Shown in pieces: positions 17,131 to 24,762 of a stretch of 64,000 bases of DNA (position 1 is its first letter; every line of letters starts with the position of its first letter). The position numbers were made by a program, and so were the translations under genes. The notes under the pieces were generated by a model. It made no database searches and was not told where the DNA came from. It worked only from the letters and a program-made list of their open reading frames with translations. Source of the DNA: Streptomyces sp. AA1529 (GTDB lineage: Bacteria > Actinomycetota > Actinomycetes > Streptomycetales > Streptomycetaceae); the NCBI RefSeq assembly GCF_000280905.1, contig NZ_ALAP01000015.1, positions 1-64,000 of the forward strand, in the 5' to 3' direction.

Positions 17131-17820
17131 ATGAGCACGCAGCAGCAGGCCCCGCAGCCGCGCGGAGCCGGACCCCGGGCCGAGACCGTCGCCACCCCCG
17201 CGGGCGAGGCCAGGATCACCTGGCACGACGCGCGTCCGGCACACACGGTGCTGGCCCTCGGGCACGGCGCGGGCGGCGGGATCGAGGCCCGGGACCTGCG
17301 CGCACTGGCCGCCGCGCTGCCCGCCCGGGGTGTGACGGTGGCCTTGGTCGAGCAGCCCTGGCGGGTGGCCGGGAAGAAGGTGGCACCGGCGCCCCGCACC
17401 CTGGACGCCGCCTGGAGCGCCCTGTGGCCGGCGCTGGCCCTGCCGGGACTGCCGGTGATCGCCGGAGGGCGCAGCGCGGGTGCCCGCGTCGCCTGCCGCA
17501 CCGCGGCGGCGCTGGGCGCCTGCGCGGTGCTGGCGCTGTCCTTCCCGCTGCACCCGCCGGGCAGGCCGGAGAAGTCCCGCGCCGAGGAGCTGGCCTCGGT
17601 GGAGCTGCCGGTGCTGGTGGTGCAGGGCGGACGTGACCCGTTCGGCCGCCCCGAGGAGTTCCCGGCCGGTACGGCTCCGGTGGAGGTGCCCGGCGCCGAC
17701 CACGGCTTCGCCCTGCCGAAGTCCGCCGAGCTGACCGAGGCGGCGGCGATGGAGCTGGTCACCGGTGCCGTCACCCGGTGGATCACCGGCGGCCGGGAAG
17801 CGTGGCACGGCCAGGGGTGA
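17131..17820 (+). CDS. Small alpha/beta hydrolase (KANL3/Tex30-like)
   Basis: A 229-residue soluble alpha/beta hydrolase. It shows LGHGAGGG (oxyanion region), GGRSAGARVA with nucleophile Ser, VVQGGRDPFG with the Asp and ADHGF with the His, so the catalytic triad is complete. The pattern is closest to the dienelactone-hydrolase-like family that includes KANL3/Tex30. The natural substrate is not predictable. It lies 61 bases after the SRAP gene on the same strand. The sigR promoter region follows, so the gene probably ends its transcript here. Confidence 0.85.
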   Translation: MSTQQQAPQPRGAGPRAETVATPAGEARITWHDARPAHTVLALGHGAGGGIEARDLRALAAALPARGVTVALVEQPWRVAGKKVAPAPRTLDAAWSALWPALALPGLPVIAGGRSAGARVACRTAAALGACAVLALSFPLHPPGRPEKSRAEELASVELPVLVVQGGRDPFGRPEEFPAGTAPVEVPGADHGFALPKSAELTEAAAMELVTGAVTRWITGGREAWHGQG

Positions 17821-17887
17821 GCGGCCCCCGCGCGGCCCGGGAATGATCGGCGCACCCGGATGGTTGCACGGGGTGTCCGGCTGCGGA

Positions 17888-17913
17888 GGGAATCCGCGGC
17901 CGGGAAGAGTGTG
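17888..17913 (+). promoter_or_regulatory. Candidate sigma-R-dependent promoter of sigR
   Basis: GGGAAT (17888-17893) and GTG (17911-17913), 17 bases apart, approximate the sigma-R pattern GGAAT-N18-GTT. It lies upstream of the long-form start at 17955, as expected for sigR autoregulation. The -10 is imperfect. Confidence 0.45.
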
Positions 17914-17954
17914 AGATACAGCCATACCCTCCATGAGGAAAGGGAGCCGCCCCG

Positions 17955-18119
17955 ATGGGTTCTGTCGCTTGCCCCCAGCGTCCGCGGGCCGCTGACCTGG
18001 ACTGGGCCACGGTGGCACTGTCCTCCGGCGCGAAGATTCAAGCGGCGGGCGGTGGCGGTCGTCGTCTATTCTCCGATTCGGGCGGGTCTTCGTTCGGGCT
18101 CGCCACCACGTTGGAGGAG
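17955..18119 (+). other. In-frame N-terminal extension giving a long sigma-R isoform
   Basis: ATG 17955 opens the sigR frame exactly 55 codons before the usual GTG start at 18120. GGGAG at about 17943-17947 precedes it. In S. coelicolor an unstable long isoform with a 55-residue extension is known to be made from the induced transcript. The identical extension length here suggests the device is conserved. Confidence 0.65.
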
Positions 18120-18791
18120 GTGGGTCCGGTCACCGGGACCGAAGGCGGCTCGAACACACAGCAGGAGACAGCGGCGTCGGAGACGGTGGAGCAGCGCAGC
18201 GCGCGCTTCGAGCGGGACGCGCTCGCGTTCCTCGACCAGATGTACTCCGCCGCGCTGCGGATGACGCGGAACCCGGCCGACGCCGAGGACCTGGTGCAGG
18301 AGACCTACGCGAAGGCGTACGCCTCCTTCCACCAGTTCCGTGCGGGCACCAACCTCAAGGCGTGGCTGTACCGCATTCTGACGAACACCTTCATCAACTC
18401 CTACCGCAAGAAGCAGCGCGAGCCCCAGCGCAGCGCCGCTGAGGAGATCGAGGACTGGCAGCTGGCGCGCGCCGAGTCGCACATGTCGACCGGACTGCGC
18501 TCGGCCGAGGCACAGGCACTCGACCACCTGCCGGACTCCGACGTGAAGGAAGCGCTCCAGGCCATCCCCGAGGAGTTCCGCATCGCCGTCTACCTCGCCG
18601 ATGTCGAGGGCTTTGCGTACAAGGAGATCGCCGACATCATGGGGACACCCATCGGTACGGTGATGTCCCGTCTGCACCGCGGACGGCGCCAGCTTCGCGA
18701 GATGCTGGAGGGCTACGCGCAGGAGCGCGGCCTGGTCCCGGCCGGTGCCGCGGCGGACGGGTCGCAAGACCGGAAAGGCTCGGGCTCATGA
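18120..18791 (+). CDS. sigR: ECF sigma factor sigma-R (thiol-oxidative stress)
   Basis: A 223-residue ECF sigma factor that directs RNA polymerase to thioredoxin, mycothiol and proteolysis genes during disulfide stress. Region 2 includes [53 protein letters not shown] follows, and region 4 is [41 protein letters not shown]. These segments are nearly identical to the S. coelicolor protein as I remember it. GTG 18120 corresponds to the accepted MGPVTGT start. The stop overlaps the rsrA start (ATGA at 18788-18791), so the two are translationally coupled. An upstream in-frame ATG gives a 278-residue form. Autoregulation through the candidate promoter at 17888 is expected. Confidence 0.95.
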   Translation: MGPVTGTEGGSNTQQETAASETVEQRSARFERDALAFLDQMYSAALRMTRNPADAEDLVQETYAKAYASFHQFRAGTNLKAWLYRILTNTFINSYRKKQREPQRSAAEEIEDWQLARAESHMSTGLRSAEAQALDHLPDSDVKEALQAIPEEFRIAVYLADVEGFAYKEIADIMGTPIGTVMSRLHRGRRQLREMLEGYAQERGLVPAGAAADGSQDRKGSGS

Positions 18792-19165
18792 GTTGCGGAG
18801 AGCCGCACGAGACGGACTGCTCCGAGGTCCTGGACCATCTCTACGAGTACCTCGATCGGGAGATGCCCGAAGGCGACTGCGCCAAGTTCCAGGAGCACTT
18901 CGACGAATGCTCGCCCTGCTTCGAGAAGTACGGGCTGGAGCGCGAGGTCAAGAAGCTCGTCAAGCGCTGCTGCGGCCAGGACGACGTCCCCTCCGACCTG
19001 CGGTCCAAGGTCATGGGGCGGATCGAGGTGATCCGCCAGGGCGAGGCCCGCGAGGGCGCGGACGCCGGTCCGGGCCAGGAGGCGGGCCCCGGGTCCGCGT
19101 CCGGCGGCGCGTCGGCGGAGACCGCCGACGCGGTCGGCTCCGGGGACGACAAGAACCCCGGCTGA
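18788..19165 (+). CDS. rsrA: Zinc-containing redox anti-sigma factor RsrA
   Basis: A 125-residue anti-sigma factor that holds sigma-R inactive until oxidation forms a disulfide and releases zinc. The ZAS motif HFDECSPC (H-x3-C-x2-C) is intact at about residues 37-44, with Cys11 upstream and paired Cys in VKRCCGQDD. It is longer than the ~105-residue protein I remember from S. coelicolor because of a Gly/Ala/Glu-rich C-terminal tail of about 40 residues without visible function. It overlaps sigR by four bases, which helps keep the two proteins in proportion. It is cytoplasmic. Confidence 0.95.
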   Translation: MSCGEPHETDCSEVLDHLYEYLDREMPEGDCAKFQEHFDECSPCFEKYGLEREVKKLVKRCCGQDDVPSDLRSKVMGRIEVIRQGEAREGADAGPGQEAGPGSASGGASAETADAVGSGDDKNPG

Positions 19166-19531
19166 CCGCCGGACGGCACATCCCCGGCTGAGCCGCAGGC
19201 CCGCCGGGAACCCGGGCCCAGCACCGGAGACGGCCCGGAAGCCGCGCCGGCTGCCGAAGCCTCGGCAGCCCGCCGGGCACCGCAGGACGCCAGGAACGCG
19301 GCCCGGTTCCGGAGTTCACGCCGGGCGCGGCCTGTCCACAGCTCTCCGGGCGGCGTTCCGGGCTGTTTTCCGGTACGAGGCGGGTACGGGACCCGGACGG
19401 GACCGCCCCTTCTCCCTCCTTCGGGTGAGGAAGGACCGTCTCGTACGGGGGAACCTGCCCGAGTGCCGTGAGCCGCCCCGCGTACTGCTCCTAGTGTCCC
19501 CGCCATGCAGCAGGCGGGGAGGAGGCCGCAG
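19166..19531. other. Gene-free stretch between rsrA and the HD-GYP gene
   Basis: No convincing ORF or RNA is visible. CTAGTGT near 19491-19497 could be a -10 element for the HD-GYP gene, but no -35 partner is clear. The ribosome site AGGAGG at 19520-19525 belongs to the start at 19532. Confidence 0.35.
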
Positions 19532-20443
19532 ATGCGGCTCACGAGGAGCAGGCCACAGGCGGCGGCCGCCGCGGGGACGGCGCCGGCACCCGCACGGACG
19601 GCCGGGACGGCCCGGACGGCGGAGGGCAACCGCGCGGCGCTCGCGCTGGCCGGTGTGCTGACCGTGCCGGTGGCCGTCCTGCTGTGGCGCAGTGCCTACG
19701 GTCCGCTCGCCGTGCTCCCCGCGCTGGGGCCGGTGTGGCTCGGCTGGTGGGGGCTGCGGTGGTGCCGCCCCGAGCGCGTGGCCCGGCAGGCCGCGGTGCG
19801 GGCGCTCTCCCAGGCGGTGCAGATCAAGGACCACTACACCCGCGGCCACGGCGAACGGGTCGGCCTCGCCGCCGTGCTGATCGCCCGCGAACTGGGGCTG
19901 GACGAGGAGCGCACCGAGACGCTGCGCTGCGCCGGCGTCCTGCACGACATCGGCAAACTCGGCGTCCCCGCAGGACTGTTGTGCAAGGCCGGCCCGCTCA
20001 CCCCCGCCGAGCGCCGCGTCATGGAACGGCACCCCGAGCACGGGGCCGAGATCGTCCGCGGGCTCGACTTCCTGGGAGAGGCCCGGGCGGCGGTCCTCCA
20101 CCACCACGAGCGGATGGACGGAACCGGGTATCCGCGGGGCCTGGCCGGAGCGCAGATCCCGGAGGCGGCCCGGATCGTCGCCGTCGCCGACGCGTTCGAC
20201 GCGATGACCTCCACCCGCTGCTACCGCCCGGGGCGGCCCGTCGCCGCGGCGCTGGAGGAGCTGGAGCGCTGCGCGGGCACCCAGTTCGACCCCCGGATGG
20301 TCGCGGCCCTCGGCCGGGCGCTGAGCCGGCACGGCTGGCCGTTCGCCGAGGTCTCCGGGGCACGCGCGGCGGCCCCGCCGCCGACCGGCCGCCGGAGCAC
20401 GGCGCAGGCGGCCGGGGCGCGGATCGACGGCGTCGCGGTATGA
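19532..20443 (+). CDS. HD-GYP domain phosphohydrolase, membrane-associated
   Basis: A 303-residue protein. One or two hydrophobic helices lie at about residues 33-75 (LALAGVLTVPVAVLLW, GPLAVLPALGPVWLGWW), followed by a complete HD-GYP domain. The metal-binding HD is in GVLHDIGKLGVP, and the second half has VLHHHERMDGTGYPRGL, which contains the GYP signature. Such enzymes hydrolyse cyclic dinucleotides, typically cyclic di-GMP, a central developmental signal in Streptomyces; the substrate here is inferred. ATG 19532 is preferred over 19505 because AGGAGG lies six bases before it. The stop overlaps the next gene's start (ATGA), coupling it to a second, degenerate HD protein. Confidence 0.87.
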   Translation: MRLTRSRPQAAAAAGTAPAPARTAGTARTAEGNRAALALAGVLTVPVAVLLWRSAYGPLAVLPALGPVWLGWWGLRWCRPERVARQAAVRALSQAVQIKDHYTRGHGERVGLAAVLIARELGLDEERTETLRCAGVLHDIGKLGVPAGLLCKAGPLTPAERRVMERHPEHGAEIVRGLDFLGEARAAVLHHHERMDGTGYPRGLAGAQIPEAARIVAVADAFDAMTSTRCYRPGRPVAAALEELERCAGTQFDPRMVAALGRALSRHGWPFAEVSGARAAAPPPTGRRSTAQAAGARIDGVAV

Positions 20444-21711
20444 CCCGGACCACGGCAGCACGGCTGGTCGCCGCCTGCAACGCGGCAGCGGCACTGGTGG
20501 TGTGCGGCGCCCTGGGCAGCACCCTGTGGCGCGGCCTCGCCCGGCCCGGCACCGCGCTGGTCTTCGGACTGCTGGTCGCCGCCGGGGAGTTGGCCCGGGT
20601 GCGGCTGCCCGAGGAGCGCGCCGGGGTCCGTACCACCGGGCTGCTCTCCGGCGCCGCGGCGCTCGGCTACGCCCTCTGCGGTCAGGTGGCCGGGGCATCC
20701 GCCGGGCACGGTCCCGCGCAGGCCGTCGCGGTGGCCGCCGTCGGCTCCCTCGTCGGACTGACCCCGCTGGTGGCGCTCGGGCAGGCGCCGCCGCCGCAGG
20801 CCCTCGCCCGGCTCGTGCTCGGGGTGGGCGCGGCGGCCCTGTGCTGCCAACCGCTGTACGGCGGGGGCCGGTCGGACGGCGCCGCCGTGCCGGACGGACT
20901 CCTGCCGCTGTGCCTGCTGTCCGTGGCCCTGCTCGTCGGCTGCCTCGACGCGCTGCTGGCCGCTGCCGCCCTGCGCGCCGACGCCTCCGGGGCCGCTCCG
21001 GCGGGGCACCACGGCCGGGCCGGGCGCCACCCGTTGCGGTCCCACCTGGCCACGGTGCCCGCCCTCGCCGCGACCGCCGTGCTCTTCGCACTGGCCGTCG
21101 CCGCCGCCGGGCTCCCGGCACTTCCGCTGTGCTGCGCCCCCGTCCTCGTCGTCCAGTGCGCGCTGCGCCGCCGGGCCTCCGCACGGGCCACCCACCGGCC
21201 GACCCTCGCCTCCCTCGCGCGGGCCCCCGAGGTGGCGGGCTGCACCCCTCGTGGGCATGCGCGCCGGGTGGCGGACCTGAGCCGTGCCGTGGGGCGCGAG
21301 CTGGGCCTGACCGGCGGGGAACTCACCGCGCTGGAGTACGCGGCCCTCACCCACGACGTGGGGCAGCTCTCCCCGGCCGATCCGGTGCCCGGCGGTGCCA
21401 CGGCGGTGCTGGATGCCGGCAGCCAGCGCCGGGTGGCCATGCTGGGCGGCGCGGTGCTGCGGCAGGCGGGCGTCCGCCGTCGGGTGGCGTCCGCGGTGGA
21501 GGCACAGGCCGATCCGTATCGGGAGCAGCCGGTGACGGCGCGGGTACTCCGCACGGTCAACGCCTACGACGACCTCGTCGGCGACAGCGGGACTGCCGGT
21601 GCCGTGGCCCGTGCGCGGGCCCTGCACCGGCTGCGCGCGGCCGGCCGGGATCACGAACCACGCGTGGTGGAGGCCCTGTCACGGGTCGTGGCGAGGGCGG
21701 CGGAGGTCTGA
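20440..21711 (+). CDS. Polytopic membrane protein with degenerate HD-GYP-like domain
   Basis: A 423-residue protein. Roughly residues 1-250 hold several hydrophobic helices (AARLVAACNAAAALVVCGALG, AVAVAAVGSLVGLTPLVAL, LATVPALAATAVLFALAVAAAGLPAL). The C-terminal ~170 residues resemble an HD-GYP domain: GHARRVADLSRAVGRELGL, LTHDVGQLSPAD with an HD pair, and VLRTVNAYDDL. The HHExxDGxGYP half of the active site is missing; the equivalent place reads VEAQADPYREQPV. It is therefore probably inactive or changed in substrate, perhaps acting as a sensor partner of the coupled complete HD-GYP enzyme. The ATGA overlap with that gene fixes the start. Confidence 0.78.
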   Translation: MTRTTAARLVAACNAAAALVVCGALGSTLWRGLARPGTALVFGLLVAAGELARVRLPEERAGVRTTGLLSGAAALGYALCGQVAGASAGHGPAQAVAVAAVGSLVGLTPLVALGQAPPPQALARLVLGVGAAALCCQPLYGGGRSDGAAVPDGLLPLCLLSVALLVGCLDALLAAAALRADASGAAPAGHHGRAGRHPLRSHLATVPALAATAVLFALAVAAAGLPALPLCCAPVLVVQCALRRRASARATHRPTLASLARAPEVAGCTPRGHARRVADLSRAVGRELGLTGGELTALEYAALTHDVGQLSPADPVPGGATAVLDAGSQRRVAMLGGAVLRQAGVRRRVASAVEAQADPYREQPVTARVLRTVNAYDDLVGDSGTAGAVARARALHRLRAAGRDHEPRVVEALSRVVARAAEV

Positions 21712-21883
21712 CGCACGGGTAATGAGCGGGCACCCGAGCGGGCATGGTTGGATGCGAAGGGGGAACCGCGAGAGGCGAGGACGGGCGTGCGGCGTCCGGA
21801 ATGCACAACCCCATCGGCAGACGGCGGGCCGGGCGCGGGCCGGGCCCGAGGACAGGCGGAACGGCGGGATCGGCGGGAGCACA

Positions 21884-22885
21884 TTGAGGATCTTCGGCAA
21901 GGTGCGGCACCGGCCCTCCGCCTCATGGCGGCAGGCGACGGACCGGGCTTTCACGCTTATCGGCGACGGGCGCTACGAGGATGCGGGCGCCCTGCTCACC
22001 CGTGCCGCCGACCTGGAGCCGTGGCTCTCGGAGTCCTGGTTCAATCTCGCGCTGCTGTACAAGTTCCGGCACGACTGGGAGCAGGCGCGCACGGCGGGGC
22101 TGCGCGCCGTGGCGCTGCTGGACCGCGAGTCCGGGGCGCCCGACTGGTGGAACGTGGGCATCGCGGCCACCGCGCTCCAGGACTGGCCGCTGGCCCGCCG
22201 GGCCTGGCAGGCGTACGGGCTGCACGTGGCCGGTCCCTCGCACGGAGCGGCCGCCGCCGAGGAGCCCACCGGGATGCAGCTCGGCAGCGCCGCCGTACGG
22301 CTCTCCCCGGAGGGCGAGGCCGAGGTGGTGTGGGGCCGCCGTATCGATCCGGCGCGGATGGAGATCCAGAGCATCCCGCTGCCCTCCTCGGGGCGCCGCT
22401 GGGGCGAGGTCGTGCTGCACGACGGTGTCCCGCACGGCGAGCGCACCACGGCGGCCGGGCCGTCGTACCCGGTCTTCGACGAGATCGAGCTGTGGGCACC
22501 CTCGCCGGTGCCCACCTGGGTGGTCCTGCTGGAGGCGGCCACGGAGAGCGACCGGGACGCGCTGGAGCGGCTCGCGGCCGACGCCGGGTTCGCGGCCGAG
22601 GACTGGTCCTCCTCGGTGCGGCTGCTGTGCCGGGCCTGCTCGGAGAGCGCCATGCCCGCCGACGAGGGCGACGGCACCGTGCATCTGGATCCGCACGACC
22701 ACAGTTCGCCCGGTCACCCCGGCCCGCTGGGCCATATGACGCAGGGCGGGCCGGGGGAGCTGTGGGTGCCCGAGCGCGAGTGCGGACTGGCGGCGCCTGC
22801 CGCGCTGGTGCACGGGTTGCTGGACGGCTGGGTCGCCGACAGCCCGGACACCCGTGAGTGGCGGGATCTCGAGGAGGTCTGCTGA
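21884..22885 (+). CDS. TPR-containing conserved actinobacterial protein
   Basis: A 333-residue soluble protein. Residues 12-105 hold about two to three TPR-like helix pairs (AFTLIGDGRYEDAGALLTRA, SWFNLALLYKFRHDWEQARTAGL). The C-terminal ~200 residues are a mixed domain with VWGRRIDPARMEIQSIPLP and FDEIELWAPSPVPTWVVLLEA, for which I know no function. TTG 21884 is chosen: GGGAG lies six to ten bases upstream and the protein begins MRIFGKVRHRPSASW. The longer frame from 21599 overlaps the HD-domain gene and looks non-coding. It is followed 104 bases later by peptide deformylase on the same strand, with a separate ribosome site. Confidence 0.75.
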   Translation: MRIFGKVRHRPSASWRQATDRAFTLIGDGRYEDAGALLTRAADLEPWLSESWFNLALLYKFRHDWEQARTAGLRAVALLDRESGAPDWWNVGIAATALQDWPLARRAWQAYGLHVAGPSHGAAAAEEPTGMQLGSAAVRLSPEGEAEVVWGRRIDPARMEIQSIPLPSSGRRWGEVVLHDGVPHGERTTAAGPSYPVFDEIELWAPSPVPTWVVLLEAATESDRDALERLAADAGFAAEDWSSSVRLLCRACSESAMPADEGDGTVHLDPHDHSSPGHPGPLGHMTQGGPGELWVPERECGLAAPAALVHGLLDGWVADSPDTREWRDLEEVC

Positions 22886-22989
22886 GCCGTCGGTGGCGGG
22901 CCCGTACCCTGTAGGGCGGGTCCGTACGGGGCCCGAGCCGGATCACCGGCCGCTCTCAGCTCACGGGTCGCAGGAAGGCGTACGACGGC

Positions 22990-23634
22990 ATGGCGCAGCA
23001 GCAGGAAACGACGGCCGGGGCGGCCGCTGCCCCCGAGGGCGAGTTCGTCGACGACGTGACGGACGCGGCGGCCCGCGAGGAGGCGCACACCGAGCGGGGC
23101 ACGGCCCGGCCGGTCACCGTCGTCGGGAACCCGGTGCTGCACCGGGAGTGCCGGGAGGTGACGGAGTTCGACGACGAGCTGGCCGCGCTGATCGACGACA
23201 TGTTCGCCAGCCAGCGCGCCGCCGAGGGGGTCGGCATCGCCGCCAACCAGATCGGCGTCGACCTGAAGGTGTTCGTCTACGACTGCCACGACGATGCGGG
23301 CGTGCGGCACGTGGGCGTCGTCTGCAACCCGGTGCTCGACCAGCTTCCCGCCGAGCGGCGGGTGCTGGACGACGGCAGCGAGGGCTGCCTGTCGGTGCCC
23401 GGCGCCTACCACCCGCTGGCGCGGCCCGACCAGGCCGTGGTGCGGGGCCAGGACGCGCAGGGCAAGCCGATCGCCGTGCGCGGCACCGGCTACTTCGCCC
23501 GGTGCCTGCAGCACGAGACCGACCACCTCTACGGCTATCTGTACATCGACCGGCTCTCCAAGCGCGAGCGCAAGGACGTGTTCCGGCAGATGGCCGACAG
23601 CACGCCCCGCTACGAGACGGTTCCCAACGAGTGA
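22990..23634 (+). CDS. def: Peptide deformylase
   Basis: A 214-residue enzyme that removes the formyl group from nascent proteins. All three family motifs are present: [10 protein letters not shown] (motif 1), EGCLSVPG (motif 2, metal-ligand Cys) and QHETDHLYG (motif 3, HExxH with catalytic Glu). The first ~38 residues are an acidic Ala/Glu-rich extension not needed for catalysis. Streptomyces usually carry several deformylases; which paralogue this is cannot be decided here. It is convergent with nrdB, separated by a hairpin at 23640-23666. Confidence 0.94.
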   Translation: MAQQQETTAGAAAAPEGEFVDDVTDAAAREEAHTERGTARPVTVVGNPVLHRECREVTEFDDELAALIDDMFASQRAAEGVGIAANQIGVDLKVFVYDCHDDAGVRHVGVVCNPVLDQLPAERRVLDDGSEGCLSVPGAYHPLARPDQAVVRGQDAQGKPIAVRGTGYFARCLQHETDHLYGYLYIDRLSKRERKDVFRQMADSTPRYETVPNE

Positions 23635-23639
23635 GCCGC

Positions 23640-23666
23640 GCGGCCCGGGCCGAGTGCCCGGGCCGC
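23640..23666. terminator. Terminator between def and nrdB
   Basis: An 11-bp perfect GC stem (23640-23650 with 23656-23666) around CGAGT begins six bases after the def stop. It lies 70 bases beyond the nrdB stop and could serve both strands. Confidence 0.6.
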
Positions 23667-23736
23667 CGGTGCGGCGGTGGAAACCGGGCGGGAGCCTGGG
23701 CCACCTGGCCCCCGCCCGGGGTCTGTGGGGCGTTCC

Positions 23737-24762
23737 TCAGAACTCGTCGTCGAAGGAGACCGAACCCTCCACCGCCACCTGGTAGGCCGAGGGGCGGCGT
23801 TCGAAGAAGTTCGTCAGCTCCTGGACGTTCTGCAGCTCCATGAACGTGAAGGGGTTGCCGGACCCGTAGCGCTCCGGGAAGCCCAGCCGGCGCAGCCGCT
23901 GGTCGGCGACCGCCTGGAGGTACTCGCGCATGGAGTCGGTGTTCATCCCCGGCAGGCCGTCCCCGCACAGGTCGCGGGCGAACTGCAGCTCCGCCTCGAC
24001 GGCCTCCTCCAGCATCGCCGTCACCTGCTTCTCCAGCTCCGCGTCGAAGAGTTCGGGTTCCTCCTGGCGCACGGTGTCCACCACGTCGAACGCGAAGGAC
24101 ATGTGCATCGACTCGTCGCGGAACACCCAGTTGGTCCCGGTGGCCAGCCCGTGCAGCAGCCCGCGCGAGCGGAACCAGTAGACGTAGGCGAACGCGCCGT
24201 AGAAGAACAGCCCCTCGATGCAGGCGGCGAAGCAGATCAGGTTGAGCAGGAAGCGCCGCCGGTCCTCGCGGGAGGCCAGCTCGCCGATGTTCTCGACGGC
24301 GTCCATCCAGCGGAAGCAGAACTGCGCCTTCTCCCGGATGGAGGGGATGCTCTCCACCGCGGCGAAGGCCGCCGCGCGCTCGTCGTGGTCGGGCAGATAG
24401 GTGTCCAGCAGCGTCAGATAGAACTGGACGTGCACGGCCTCCTCGAACAGCTGCCGGGACAGATACAGTCGCGCCTCGGGCGAGTTGATGTGCTTGTAGA
24501 GCGTCAGCACCAGGTTGTTGGCCACGATCGAGTCCCCGGTGGCGAAGAACGCCACCAACCGGCTGATCATGTGCTGTTCGCCCGGGGTGAGCCTGGCCAG
24601 GTCGGCGACGTCGGAGTGGAGGTCGACCTCCTCCACGGTCCAGGTGTTCTTGATCGCGTCGCGGTAGCGCTCGTAGAAGTGCGGGTAGCGCATCGGGCGC
24701 AGCGTCAGTTCGAAGCCCGGGTCGAGCAGGTTCTTGGCGGCTGTCGGGTCGCTCGTCGTCAT
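23737..24762 (-). CDS. nrdB: Class Ia ribonucleotide reductase small subunit
   Basis: A 341-residue R2 subunit that generates the tyrosyl radical for the aerobic enzyme. Metal ligands and radical Tyr are visible: FATGDSIVANN, FEEAVHVQFY (Glu, His, and Tyr four residues after the His, the radical position) and FRDESMHMSFAF (Glu and His). The start ATG shares one base with the nrdA stop TAA (TAATG), so the subunits are translationally coupled. It is the last gene of the nrdAB operon; the regulator gene nrdS that I remember completing this operon in S. coelicolor is absent. Expression depends on the upstream riboswitch and NrdR sites. Confidence 0.95.
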   Translation of the reverse strand: MTTSDPTAAKNLLDPGFELTLRPMRYPHFYERYRDAIKNTWTVEEVDLHSDVADLARLTPGEQHMISRLVAFFATGDSIVANNLVLTLYKHINSPEARLYLSRQLFEEAVHVQFYLTLLDTYLPDHDERAAAFAAVESIPSIREKAQFCFRWMDAVENIGELASREDRRRFLLNLICFAACIEGLFFYGAFAYVYWFRSRGLLHGLATGTNWVFRDESMHMSFAFDVVDTVRQEEPELFDAELEKQVTAMLEEAVEAELQFARDLCGDGLPGMNTDSMREYLQAVADQRLRRLGFPERYGSGNPFTFMELQNVQELTNFFERRPSAYQVAVEGSVSFDDEF

